Position numbers and translations under genes: made by a program
The notes under the pieces: model-generated
What the model saw: the letters and a program-made list of their open reading frames with translations, nothing else
Told to the model about the DNA's origin: nothing
Databases searched by the model: none
In this document: one piece after another, positions 19,470 through 27,432 of the stretch
How the letters are laid out: each line of letters starts with the position of its first letter
How positions within the stretch are numbered: position 1 is the first letter of the stretch
NCBI GenBank assembly: GCA_943369665.1
Contig: CALRNX020000009.1
Coordinates: 1-64,000, forward strand
Reading direction: 5' to 3'
Length of the DNA: 64,000 bases
Source of the DNA: UKL13-3 sp943369665
Lineage (GTDB): Bacteria > Bacteroidota > Bacteroidia > UKL13-3

Positions 19470-19784
19470 TCATTTCGCTTTTAATTTTTGCTTACCTGCT
19501 AAAATTTGGAAGTACAATTTAAAATCAGAGGCCAAACTCCACAGCGGGTATTGAAAAGTTGCAGGTTTATTTTTTTCGAAAAAGAAATGCCCGACCCAGG
19601 CAAACCCATAGCCCATAAGCGGGCACAGCCACAGCAGGTTGTAATTTCGCGTAACAAAGGCTGCAATTAAAAAAACAAAAAACAAACTTGTTCCTGTAAA
19701 ATGCAGCACGCGACAGGTGTAATCCTGATGCTCGGTGAGGTAATAAGGATAAAATTCGGAGAAAGATTGAAATCGTTTTTCCAT
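19470..19784 (-). CDS. Mpo1-like (DUF962) membrane protein
   Basis: A 104-aa protein with two or three membrane spans. It has the DUF962 signature: an N-terminal FYPYYLTEHQDYTCRVLHFTG, then GHFFFEKNKPATF and YPLWSLASDFKLY. The yeast relative Mpo1 is an iron-dependent dioxygenase in phytosphingosine breakdown. Many Bacteroidota make sphingolipids, which makes a lipid role plausible, but no substrate is proved. The conserved His residues in the HQ, LHF and GHFF phrases are present. Confidence 0.8.
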   Translation of the reverse strand: MEKRFQSFSEFYPYYLTEHQDYTCRVLHFTGTSLFFVFLIAAFVTRNYNLLWLCPLMGYGFAWVGHFFFEKNKPATFQYPLWSLASDFKLYFQILAGKQKLKAK

Positions 19785-19823
19785 AATTGAGAAATGAAAT
19801 ACAATCCTAAGATACTCTTTTCA

Positions 19824-20426
19824 CTAAAGAATCAAATACATCACGCCAAAACCCAATAACCAACCATTTAATACTTGCCCAAAAGTATGCGCATATAAAA
19901 ACAGCCTTGCCGAAAGTGTAATGCCGGAAACCACAAATACAAGAAGCAAAAGGTATCGGATATCGATATGCGAAAAATTTGCTGCACTCACTACAATAGC
20001 AGCCAAAGCTCCAAGCGAAGCACCATGCACACTTATTTTATAAAAATGATTGATGATGACAATAGCCACCACAATACATGCGCAAGCCAGCAAATAGGCG
20101 CGCAAAACGGCTGGTGTATGAAGCCGCGACAAAAAATAAAAATCAAACAGGTAAATGCTGGCCGTAACCAAATACGGAATATTGCGCTCATCCTGCATAT
20201 TGAGCAATACACTTTGTACCTTGCCCATCATTTTAAGCATCAATACAACCAAAATGGGAACCACACCGGCACTGATAAAAATGAACAACACATAAAACAA
20301 TTGTGCATTGGCTGAAAGCCCCAAACTAAGGTAAGGAGATAAAAAAAGCAGGGCAAACAATCCCATCAAATTTACAAACACGGGATGAAAAACAGTAGAA
20401 ATGGCCAGCGAAACCGTTCGGTTCAT
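19824..20426 (-). CDS. PAP2-like integral membrane protein
   Basis: A 200-aa protein with about six membrane spans. KISVHGASLGAL fits the middle histidine motif of PAP2 phosphatases, and SARLFLYAHTFGQVLNG fits the third motif (R-x5-H-x3-QV). The first KxxxxxxRP motif is not clear, so catalytic activity is uncertain; it may be a divergent lipid-phosphatase relative. It starts 2 nt after the CotH-family gene and is followed by the Mpo1-like gene, hinting at a small lipid-related operon. Confidence 0.6.
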   Translation of the reverse strand: MNRTVSLAISTVFHPVFVNLMGLFALLFLSPYLSLGLSANAQLFYVLFIFISAGVVPILVVLMLKMMGKVQSVLLNMQDERNIPYLVTASIYLFDFYFLSRLHTPAVLRAYLLACACIVVAIVIINHFYKISVHGASLGALAAIVVSAANFSHIDIRYLLLLVFVVSGITLSARLFLYAHTFGQVLNGWLLGFGVMYLIL

Positions 20427-20428
20427 TA

Positions 20429-21952
20429 TTATTCGATTACAAGTTTTTGAGTGGTGATACCTGTTGGCGTTTGTATCCTTACAAAGTATACACCTTTATT
20501 TTGCTCAAATATATTTAACCCGGCCGATAATTGTTTACTAAAAACCAAACGTCCCGTAATATCAAGCACAGACACCTCTGCCTCTGAGGTTAGTTCCAAT
20601 TGCCATTTGCCTTGTGCCGGGTTTGGGTAAATCGTGAAGGTATTCGTGTTCAGTTCTGTTAATCCTGTTCTTGCAGGCAATTGTTGCAATGCACTCGTGC
20701 GCCTGTTGGAAATATATGGTTTGATCCCAAACGTAGCATGATCATCAATGGCTTGGGTATAGGACTGTTCCCATTGCGTGGTTGTATAACCATAATCTGT
20801 TGGAACCATATTATTAAAAAACGGATCGATTGCCACAGCCGGAGCAAGTTTGTTTTTTAACGTATCAATCACAGCAAACATGTTTGTTTCCGTAAAAATG
20901 CCATTGCACAGTTGGTACAAATAATTTTCATAATCTTTTTTAAACTGAGGAACAGCCAATATTTTATATGTAAGTGGTGATTTGCTGTTTTGTTTGTTTC
21001 CCCACTCGTAAATATTGCGCACATCAATATCGCTCACACCCCATTGCACTCCCAATGTATTATCCATATCATAAGGCAAGTACACAAATTTCCCATTGGC
21101 ATTGTGGTATAAGTAATAATTGTTCTTGTTGTAAAAATAATTGTCCCAATGCCCGATCAACACTTCGGTTGCAAGCGTTTTTAAATACGATTGCACTTCA
21201 AAAATGATATCAATGGCTGCCGCAAACTGAGCCGAAGGAGTGTTGTTAATCACATTGATAAATGCAACCAGATCAGAATAATCATCAACTGATTCATTTG
21301 TTTTAAGTTCGTATGCCCTTTCGTTTAAAGGCGAAGGGTTGATCACATCTTTATACAGTTGTTGGTCGGAGCCCAACCACGATAATTCAGCCGGCCACGA
21401 ACATTTATACAGGTTACCCTTGTTCTCTCCAAAACGTGATTCCAGGAATTTTTTGTTCAGCTGTTCTGCATTGGAATAAATGCCCCGCAATTGCCCATTA
21501 AAATACAACTGCACGGGATTGGCCCGGTAACACAAACTGCTATCGGCATTCATCACATAAGCACACAAAAACTCGCGGCTCACTGAAGGATCATTATGGC
21601 TTCCGTTGAGGTTAAATGTTTTTAAACCCTGGTATGTTTGATTGATGAATTCATCTACATCAATTTTAAACGAAAGTTTTGCCGAGTTGCGCGAAGTATT
21701 TCCTTTCATGCGCACACCTACATTATACAATGTGTCGGTATGATCGTAAATAAATGTTGCAGGGTAACTGTGATTTGTCCAGCGATTGGTATCGGCAATC
21801 AAGGCTTCAAACGAATCGGGGTGCATTACCAATTCTATTTTGTGTATGTTCCCGTCATATAATGTTCCGGTATTGGGAAACACTGCATTCTGAGCATGCA
21901 CAAACAAAACACTGCTTACTAAAGCAGCTAACAAAACAGACAAATACTTCAT
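20429..21952 (-). CDS. CotH kinase family protein with T9SS sorting domain
   Basis: A 507-aa secreted protein with a signal peptide (1-20, FVHAQ), a CotH-like domain (about 35-400) and a T9SS type A sorting domain (about 430-507: FTIYPNPAQGKW, then GVYFVRIQTPTG). CotH is an atypical protein kinase fold first known from spore coats. Here MKGNTSRN, GHWDNYFYNKNNYYLY and YLPYDMDNTLG provide the expected metal/ATP-binding Asp residues. It may phosphorylate surface proteins after export. The start is supported by the clean signal peptide. Confidence 0.85.
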   Translation of the reverse strand: MKYLSVLLAALVSSVLFVHAQNAVFPNTGTLYDGNIHKIELVMHPDSFEALIADTNRWTNHSYPATFIYDHTDTLYNVGVRMKGNTSRNSAKLSFKIDVDEFINQTYQGLKTFNLNGSHNDPSVSREFLCAYVMNADSSLCYRANPVQLYFNGQLRGIYSNAEQLNKKFLESRFGENKGNLYKCSWPAELSWLGSDQQLYKDVINPSPLNERAYELKTNESVDDYSDLVAFINVINNTPSAQFAAAIDIIFEVQSYLKTLATEVLIGHWDNYFYNKNNYYLYHNANGKFVYLPYDMDNTLGVQWGVSDIDVRNIYEWGNKQNSKSPLTYKILAVPQFKKDYENYLYQLCNGIFTETNMFAVIDTLKNKLAPAVAIDPFFNNMVPTDYGYTTTQWEQSYTQAIDDHATFGIKPYISNRRTSALQQLPARTGLTELNTNTFTIYPNPAQGKWQLELTSEAEVSVLDITGRLVFSKQLSAGLNIFEQNKGVYFVRIQTPTGITTQKLVIE

Positions 21953-22027
21953 AAGTGTAAATATAACACAAAGTATTTGCCAATTGCTAATTTTAAGTGA
22001 ACGCTATTGCTGCAGACACAAAATCAC

Positions 22028-22993
22028 CTACAACAATCCTTCGATGATCTGCTCGATCGAAATGCCTTCGGCCTCGGCTTTGTAGTTTTTTAGCAAACGG
22101 TGTCTCAATACATCTTTCGCTACAGCTTGCACATTGGCAATATCAGGTGAATAATTTCCGTGCAATAAGGCGTGGCATTTAGCTCCTAAAATCAAGAATT
22201 GCCCGGCACGTGGTCCTGCCCCAAACGAAATGTATTCATTCACTTTAGGTGTGGCAAGTGCCGTATTGGGTCTTGTTTTACTCACCAATTTCACGGCATA
22301 TTCCATCACATTATCGGTAACCGGAACCTTGCGTACCAATTGCTGGAACTCCAGGATTTCGTTCGCGCTCATAATTTTATTAGGTGTGATCGTATTGTTT
22401 GACGTTGTACTTTTCACCACCTGCAATTCTTCTTCGTAGGTTGGGTAATCCAATACAGCATTAAACATAAAACGGTCGAGTTGCGCTTCCGGCAATGGAT
22501 AGGTTCCTTCCTGTTCAATTGGATTTTGGGTAGCCAACACAAAAAACGGCTTACCCAGCTGGTGTACTTTTCCGCCTACGGTTACACTTTTTTCCTGCAT
22601 GGCCTCAAGCAAAGCCGCTTGCGTTTTTGGAGGCGTACGGTTGATCTCATCGGCCAAAACGATATTGGCAAATAAAGGTCCTCGTAAAAATTTGAACTCA
22701 CGTTTTTCGTCCAAAATTTCGGAACCGGTAATATCGCTCGGCATCAAATCGGGGGTAAACTGAATGCGGCTGAATGGCAGATCGAGCACCTCGCTCAACG
22801 TGCGCACCAGCAATGTTTTAGCCAACCCGGGAACACCCACCAATAAGGTATGGCCTCCGGCAAAAATAGACATCAACACCGCATCGACTACATCGTGCTG
22901 CCCGATAATTACTTTGCCAATTTCTGCTTTAAGATCTTTATATTTTTGGTGAAGGGCATTCGCTGCCTCCACATCACTTGCGTATTGCGTCAT
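22028..22993 (-). CDS. MoxR family AAA+ ATPase
   Basis: A 321-aa MoxR-type ATPase. Walker A is GVPGLAKT (53-60), Walker B is VLADEINR (about 112-119), followed by RTPPKTQAALLEAMQE and the sensor region ATQNPIEQEGTYPLPEAQLDRF, all family signatures. MoxR proteins usually act with VWA-domain proteins in folding or metal insertion. No DUF58 or VWA gene follows here. Instead the gene starts 4 nt after surA, so it is co-translated with an envelope chaperone. Confidence 0.93.
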   Translation of the reverse strand: MTQYASDVEAANALHQKYKDLKAEIGKVIIGQHDVVDAVLMSIFAGGHTLLVGVPGLAKTLLVRTLSEVLDLPFSRIQFTPDLMPSDITGSEILDEKREFKFLRGPLFANIVLADEINRTPPKTQAALLEAMQEKSVTVGGKVHQLGKPFFVLATQNPIEQEGTYPLPEAQLDRFMFNAVLDYPTYEEELQVVKSTTSNNTITPNKIMSANEILEFQQLVRKVPVTDNVMEYAVKLVSKTRPNTALATPKVNEYISFGAGPRAGQFLILGAKCHALLHGNYSPDIANVQAVAKDVLRHRLLKNYKAEAEGISIEQIIEGLL

Positions 22994-22997
22994 TGTG

Positions 22998-24356
22998 TTA
23001 CTCTTTTAAAAACTTTTGAATGCTTGGACAATTTTTGTACGTGTCAGATACACTTATGTAAAACTGCTTTTTCGAACGGCTGATAAAATCAGCAAGCGCT
23101 TTTGCCTTTTTTTTGTTTTCGGCCATTACCTGAAATTTCTGGTAATCGTCTTTCAAATTCGCACGGTGTGGTTTGGTTTCCGATTTCAAATAAAACACGC
23201 GCCATACCTGTTCCCTGTCGGGGCCCGGCAATGTGATCAGTTCAGGCTCTGATATCTCACCCGGTTTCATTCCTTCGATCCGGAAATACAGGCTCTTTTC
23301 CAATTCATCAATCGGCACACGGGTTGTTCCGGTACCGCTTTCGGTAATAAATCCTCCGCTTGCTTTGGTTTGTGCATCATCCGAATATTTTTTGGCAGCC
23401 TTTTCAAACGTAAGGGTATCAATTTTCACCAACCACAAAATACTGTCCATTTTTTGCCTGGCAAGGTCAATATCCGTTGTAAAGATCTTGGGGCGAATTA
23501 AAATATGACGTGCATTGATATTATCGCCTTTACGGTCGATGAGTTTTAAGATATGGTAGCCGAATTTTGTTTCAATAATTTTGGAAACAGAATCGGGACG
23601 CAGCCTGAAAGCGGCCGCCTCAAACTCGGGAACCATTGCACCACGGCCAAAATAGCCCAACTCGCCTCCCTGTATAGCCGAACCCTTATCATCCGAATAA
23701 ATAAGAGCCAGCGTATTAAAATCTTCACCGGCAAGAATCCGGTTACGCAAGTCCAGGATTTTTTCGTAGGCCATTTCTTTAGCCTCTTTGTTTACTTTGG
23801 GCTGGATGATAATTTGGGCAATTTCAACTTCGGCACTGTAAAAAGGCAAGCTATCAATTGCCGCCATTTCATTGTAAAATTTCTTGATATCATTGGGTGT
23901 TACCTTCACATCTTTCAGGGCGGTTTGTTGCACCTCCTGCACCAATAATCCTTCCCTGATCTTATCACGGTTGGTGGCTTTTATTTCGGTAATACTTTTG
24001 CCGTAATACTGCTCCAATCCTTGAATACCACCGGGTGTTTGGCTGGCAAAATACGCAATACGTCTTTCCAGTTCCTGCTCAACCCTTTCGTCACTCAATA
24101 CCACACTATCCAGTTGCGCTTTGCACAACATTACTTTTTCATTCAGGTGTTGTTTTAGTATCTCACACTTAAACGAATCGTTGGCATCCGGCAATTCTTT
24201 TTTGAGTTGGGCAAACTCAATTTCCAGCTCCGATTGCATAATAATATTATCGCCTACCACCCCCACGATCTGATCAATAACCATTCCCGGTTTATTTTGC
24301 GACCAAGCCGAAAAGGATATGACCATCAAGAGTAAGCTCCCTAAAATTCGATTCAT
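22998..24356 (-). CDS. SurA-like periplasmic peptidyl-prolyl isomerase
   Basis: A 452-aa periplasmic chaperone. It has a signal peptide (1-19), a SurA-type N-terminal helical domain beginning DQIVGVVGDNIIMQSELE (about 27-44), and two parvulin domains (about 175-275 and 280-385). The first has GGELGYFGRGAMVPEFEAAAF and FGYHILKLIDR, and the second has ARHILIRPKIF. It probably escorts outer-membrane barrel proteins. The second parvulin core is less conserved. Gene order with moxR and a second parvulin gene upstream suggests an envelope-folding cluster. Confidence 0.87.
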   Translation of the reverse strand: MNRILGSLLLMVISFSAWSQNKPGMVIDQIVGVVGDNIIMQSELEIEFAQLKKELPDANDSFKCEILKQHLNEKVMLCKAQLDSVVLSDERVEQELERRIAYFASQTPGGIQGLEQYYGKSITEIKATNRDKIREGLLVQEVQQTALKDVKVTPNDIKKFYNEMAAIDSLPFYSAEVEIAQIIIQPKVNKEAKEMAYEKILDLRNRILAGEDFNTLALIYSDDKGSAIQGGELGYFGRGAMVPEFEAAAFRLRPDSVSKIIETKFGYHILKLIDRKGDNINARHILIRPKIFTTDIDLARQKMDSILWLVKIDTLTFEKAAKKYSDDAQTKASGGFITESGTGTTRVPIDELEKSLYFRIEGMKPGEISEPELITLPGPDREQVWRVFYLKSETKPHRANLKDDYQKFQVMAENKKKAKALADFISRSKKQFYISVSDTYKNCPSIQKFLKE

Positions 24357-24413
24357 GTATTCTGTTACTATTATTGCTTGTTAAACGTGCCCAAGATAGG
24401 AATAATTGCGCTA

Positions 24414-24460
24414 TGTAAAAACTATACAGGCTTGTACAAAATGAATTGATACAAGCCTGT
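24414..24460 (-). terminator. intrinsic terminator after the 667-aa parvulin gene
   Basis: Perfect 11-bp stem (24426-24436 and 24450-24460, ACAGGCTTGTA/TACAAGCCTGT) with a 13-nt loop. On the minus strand it is followed by ATAGTTTTT. It sits between the two parvulin genes and suggests separate transcripts. Confidence 0.75.
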
Positions 24461-24481
24461 TAAAATGGGAGTTACCTCAAT

Positions 24482-26485
24482 TTATTTAAACAGTGAATTT
24501 ACCACCGGTTGATTTACGGTGATCGGATATTTGTTTCTCATCTCTTTGATCCATTCTTTTTCGAGGTAGGTTTGGTAATCCGATGTTACGATACCACGTG
24601 CATCTTTTACGGCTTTTGGCTCGGGGCCCACAATTCCGGCTACCACAAAAAACCTGAACAGGTTGGCTTCGTTTGGCATATCAACAACACCTTTTTGATC
24701 CCAGAACTTCTCTCCCTGAGCATCTGTTTTTTCATATTTGTTTTCGGTGATCACCAACGAACCGGCCATCTTCTTGTTCAACTTAGCCTTGATCTCATCA
24801 TTTGTTTTTCCGGCCTTAGCCATTGCCATCGCACTTTTTTTCACTTTAGCATCGAGGCATGAAAACGTATACACTTTTACGCGATCTTTCCACATGTACT
24901 TGCTTTGGTTTGCCTGAAGGTATTGCTCCAAACCAACGGTATCGGTTACCGCTTTGGTCCATACTTTTTTATCGGTAAGGTCAAACAATAAGATCCCATC
25001 ATGGTATTCCTGCATCAGGTTTTTGAAATCCGGATATTTGCTTTCAAGCATGCTTTCCTCATATTTCAATGCTTCTTCATCCGTATACTTTTTGAACAAA
25101 CCATTCAGGATCATTTGCACGGATTCTCCCGGTCTTGCTTCCTGGTTGCCTTGAGCGTATTTCGCAAAATCAGAAACCGTAAACACTTTATTGTTTAAGC
25201 TCATAACCGGCTTTTGTGTAAGGTGTTTTTCTTTTGCCTGCCATGTAGCTTGCAGGAATGTTGAATCAACCGAAAGGGTAAATTCTTTCAAATTTGCAGG
25301 ATACTCTTTGTAGTTGTTTTGTTTTTTGATGCGTTGGGCAACCACCAGTTTGCTGCTTTCCGCGCGGCTATCCCTGCCAATTTTGTTCTTGATATTTTCT
25401 TCTACTTCTTTCAATTCAGGAACAGGTTTTTTGTCCAATAACTTAATGATATGAAACCCATAGTCTGTTTGAAAAGGTTTTGAGATCTGGTCTTTCGACA
25501 ATGAAAAAGCGACTTCCTTAAACTTATCGGGATAATTGCTGTAGCTGGTAAAATAGTTCATCACCCCATTATTTGTTTTGCTGCCTTGGTCTTGTGAATA
25601 CTGTTCAACCATTTTGTCGAAACTTTCGCCCGCCATCAATTTGGTGTAAATAGAATCAATGCGCATTTGAGCTGTGTTCACCAATTCGGGTGCTGCACTT
25701 GGTCCTGTTTGCAACATCAAATGTTGCACTTTTACTTCACCACGTGCAGGACGTTTGTCCAATACCTTAACAATATGGTATCCGAAACGCGTGCGGAAAG
25801 GCATTGAGATCTGTCCTTTGGGTGTTGTATATGCCATCGTTTCAAACGGGTAGATCATTTGGAAAGAGGTAAACCAACCTAAGTTTCCATAGTTTTTAAC
25901 GGCTGATGGATCTTCTGAATTTTTAGCAGCAACACTGTCGAAGCTTTCACCCTTAAGAATACGGTTGCGCAATCCCATAATTTTATTGTATGCCACCATG
26001 GTATCTTTAGCCGATGCATTTTCAGCACAGTTGATGAGGATATGGCTTGCATTCACTTCCATTTTCATGCGCTCATATGCTTCTTTGATCAGCGCATCGG
26101 TTACCATTTTATCCGTTAAATAAGGGTTGGCCAATTGCTTGCGGTATCCGGCCAACTCAGTCGTGAATGAGGCATTTGTGTCCAATTTCATCAGTTCGGC
26201 TTCTTTCACCTTCATTTTGAAATTTTCGTACAACTCCAGGTATTCAACTACATCTGCCTCAGTTGGGCGTTCGTTATCCTTTTTATTTTTTGATAATAAT
26301 CTTTCAAACTCTTTTTTGTAAACCGTATCAGAACCATACGTAAATACCCAGGGATCCTGAACCGGAGCGGCTATTGCCACCGCATTTTTGGAAGCTGGTT
26401 TAGCTTTTGAGGCTACCGGCTTTTGCGCCAATACCACTGACGAAAGACAAGTAGTTGCAAGTAACAGAAAAGGAGTGCTCTTCAT
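24482..26485 (-). CDS. periplasmic peptidyl-prolyl isomerase with two parvulin domains
   Basis: A 667-aa exported protein. A signal peptide (1-20) is followed by a Lys/Ala-rich linker and a parvulin N-domain (about 45-135). Two rotamase domains follow: about 138-245 (ASHILINC, NYGNLGWF, FGYHIVKVLDKRP) and 245-360 (VQHLMLQ, NNGVMNYF, YGFHIIKLLDKKP). A 300-residue C-terminal part matches no domain that I know. PpiC-type proteins of this size in Bacteroidota are outer-membrane-protein folding factors. A -7 box match (TATATTTG) lies 34 nt before the ATG. Confidence 0.85.
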   Translation of the reverse strand: MKSTPFLLLATTCLSSVVLAQKPVASKAKPASKNAVAIAAPVQDPWVFTYGSDTVYKKEFERLLSKNKKDNERPTEADVVEYLELYENFKMKVKEAELMKLDTNASFTTELAGYRKQLANPYLTDKMVTDALIKEAYERMKMEVNASHILINCAENASAKDTMVAYNKIMGLRNRILKGESFDSVAAKNSEDPSAVKNYGNLGWFTSFQMIYPFETMAYTTPKGQISMPFRTRFGYHIVKVLDKRPARGEVKVQHLMLQTGPSAAPELVNTAQMRIDSIYTKLMAGESFDKMVEQYSQDQGSKTNNGVMNYFTSYSNYPDKFKEVAFSLSKDQISKPFQTDYGFHIIKLLDKKPVPELKEVEENIKNKIGRDSRAESSKLVVAQRIKKQNNYKEYPANLKEFTLSVDSTFLQATWQAKEKHLTQKPVMSLNNKVFTVSDFAKYAQGNQEARPGESVQMILNGLFKKYTDEEALKYEESMLESKYPDFKNLMQEYHDGILLFDLTDKKVWTKAVTDTVGLEQYLQANQSKYMWKDRVKVYTFSCLDAKVKKSAMAMAKAGKTNDEIKAKLNKKMAGSLVITENKYEKTDAQGEKFWDQKGVVDMPNEANLFRFFVVAGIVGPEPKAVKDARGIVTSDYQTYLEKEWIKEMRNKYPITVNQPVVNSLFK

Positions 26486-26519
26486 ATATAGTTGTTAAGG
26501 TTAAATTTTATAAGGATTG

Positions 26520-26527
26520 CAAATATA
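26520..26527 (-). promoter_or_regulatory. candidate -7 box of the 667-aa parvulin gene
   Basis: The minus strand reads TATATTTG, an exact TAnnTTTG match, 34 nt before the ATG at 26485. No clear -33 TTG is visible. Confidence 0.35.
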
Positions 26528-26643
26528 TAAATTATGGCTTCATTAGCAGAATGCTAAGCACGGAATGGCGATTGCCCTTTGTTAATGCTGATTATCAGCA
26601 GGTTTATTTATTTAAAGGTTTCTTAAAGAATCCGGAAAGAGTG

Positions 26644-26715
26644 GTCTTGAGGGAGTTGTCTGTGGTTGGTTATGTCTTGAGGGAGCCTTACCGCGGACTG
26701 CGGACAACCAACTGC
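26644..26715. repeat. short direct repeat with overlapping inverted repeats in an intergenic gap
   Basis: The 12-mer gtcttgagggag occurs at 26644-26655 and again at 26674-26685, a 30-nt period. GGTTGGTT near 26663 faces AACCAAC near 26706, and CCGC/GCGG units lie between, so an imperfect hairpin can form. The 239-nt gap between the parvulin and YkgJ-type genes holds no other feature that I see. Confidence 0.4.
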
Positions 26716-26724
26716 AGAGGCTTT

Positions 26725-27216
26725 TTATCGACTGAACCCCAATTCCACTTTCAGTTCTTCCACCACGTTAAACACAATAGGGCAAATGGCATAGTTCTCC
26801 CAAAAACTTTTTCGGTATTTCATGTCTGCCTGTTCCAAATGGGGATAACCGGAACAGGCCAACGGACGCTGTTCATAGATCGTGCAGGCACAATCATTCA
26901 AAAACATGCAAGGTTTGGTTTGTAAGTATTGTGCTTCACCATCAAAGGCGATATAGTTTTGCTTAAAGGTTTCAACGGGTTGTTGTTTCAATCCGGCCAG
27001 CACTTCTATTTCTTGCGTTTCCAACCCGGGCTCTAATTTTTTGCAACAGTTGGCACATTTTAAACAATCAATTTGTGAACTGATTTTTGTGTTGAGCGCA
27101 TGCACTTTTTCATCCACCACCTGAGAAGAGGTATTGCGCAAAAATTTTTTGAAGAAAATATTGTCAATGGTTTTCTCTTTGAGCAAAGGAGCAATTTCGG
27201 CAGGTGTGGTGAACAT
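26725..27216 (-). CDS. YkgJ-family cysteine-cluster protein
   Basis: A 163-aa protein with the Cys pattern of the YkgJ/UPF0153 family: C51, C54, C57 and C58 in CLKCANCC, then C103, C109, C111 and C121 in the CMFLNDCACTIYEQRPLAC segment, and a late C145. These probably bind zinc or an Fe-S cluster. No exact reaction is known for the family. A region of about 45 residues ahead of the cluster is helical. It is divergent from the OmpA-domain gene. Confidence 0.8.
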   Translation of the reverse strand: MFTTPAEIAPLLKEKTIDNIFFKKFLRNTSSQVVDEKVHALNTKISSQIDCLKCANCCKKLEPGLETQEIEVLAGLKQQPVETFKQNYIAFDGEAQYLQTKPCMFLNDCACTIYEQRPLACSGYPHLEQADMKYRKSFWENYAICPIVFNVVEELKVELGFSR

Positions 27217-27432
27217 GTTACAAACATAAATGTTTGAACCGGAGATCGAGCATCATTCAATATCTACTTCGTTCTTTTCTGACCAAACGCGGGAAGCAGA
27301 CGCTTCATTAACGATGAGCCCACTCCTTTTATTTCGCGTAACAGGCTGTTTTTTCAAATCCCGAAAATATTCTAAATACGATATATCAATTCGCAGCAAC
27401 GTCCCGTTACTCCTTCATTAATTCTTCATTCT

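Noticed and set aside
23553..23948. A 131-codon plus-strand frame
   Set aside because: Shadow of the SurA parvulin domain on the other strand.
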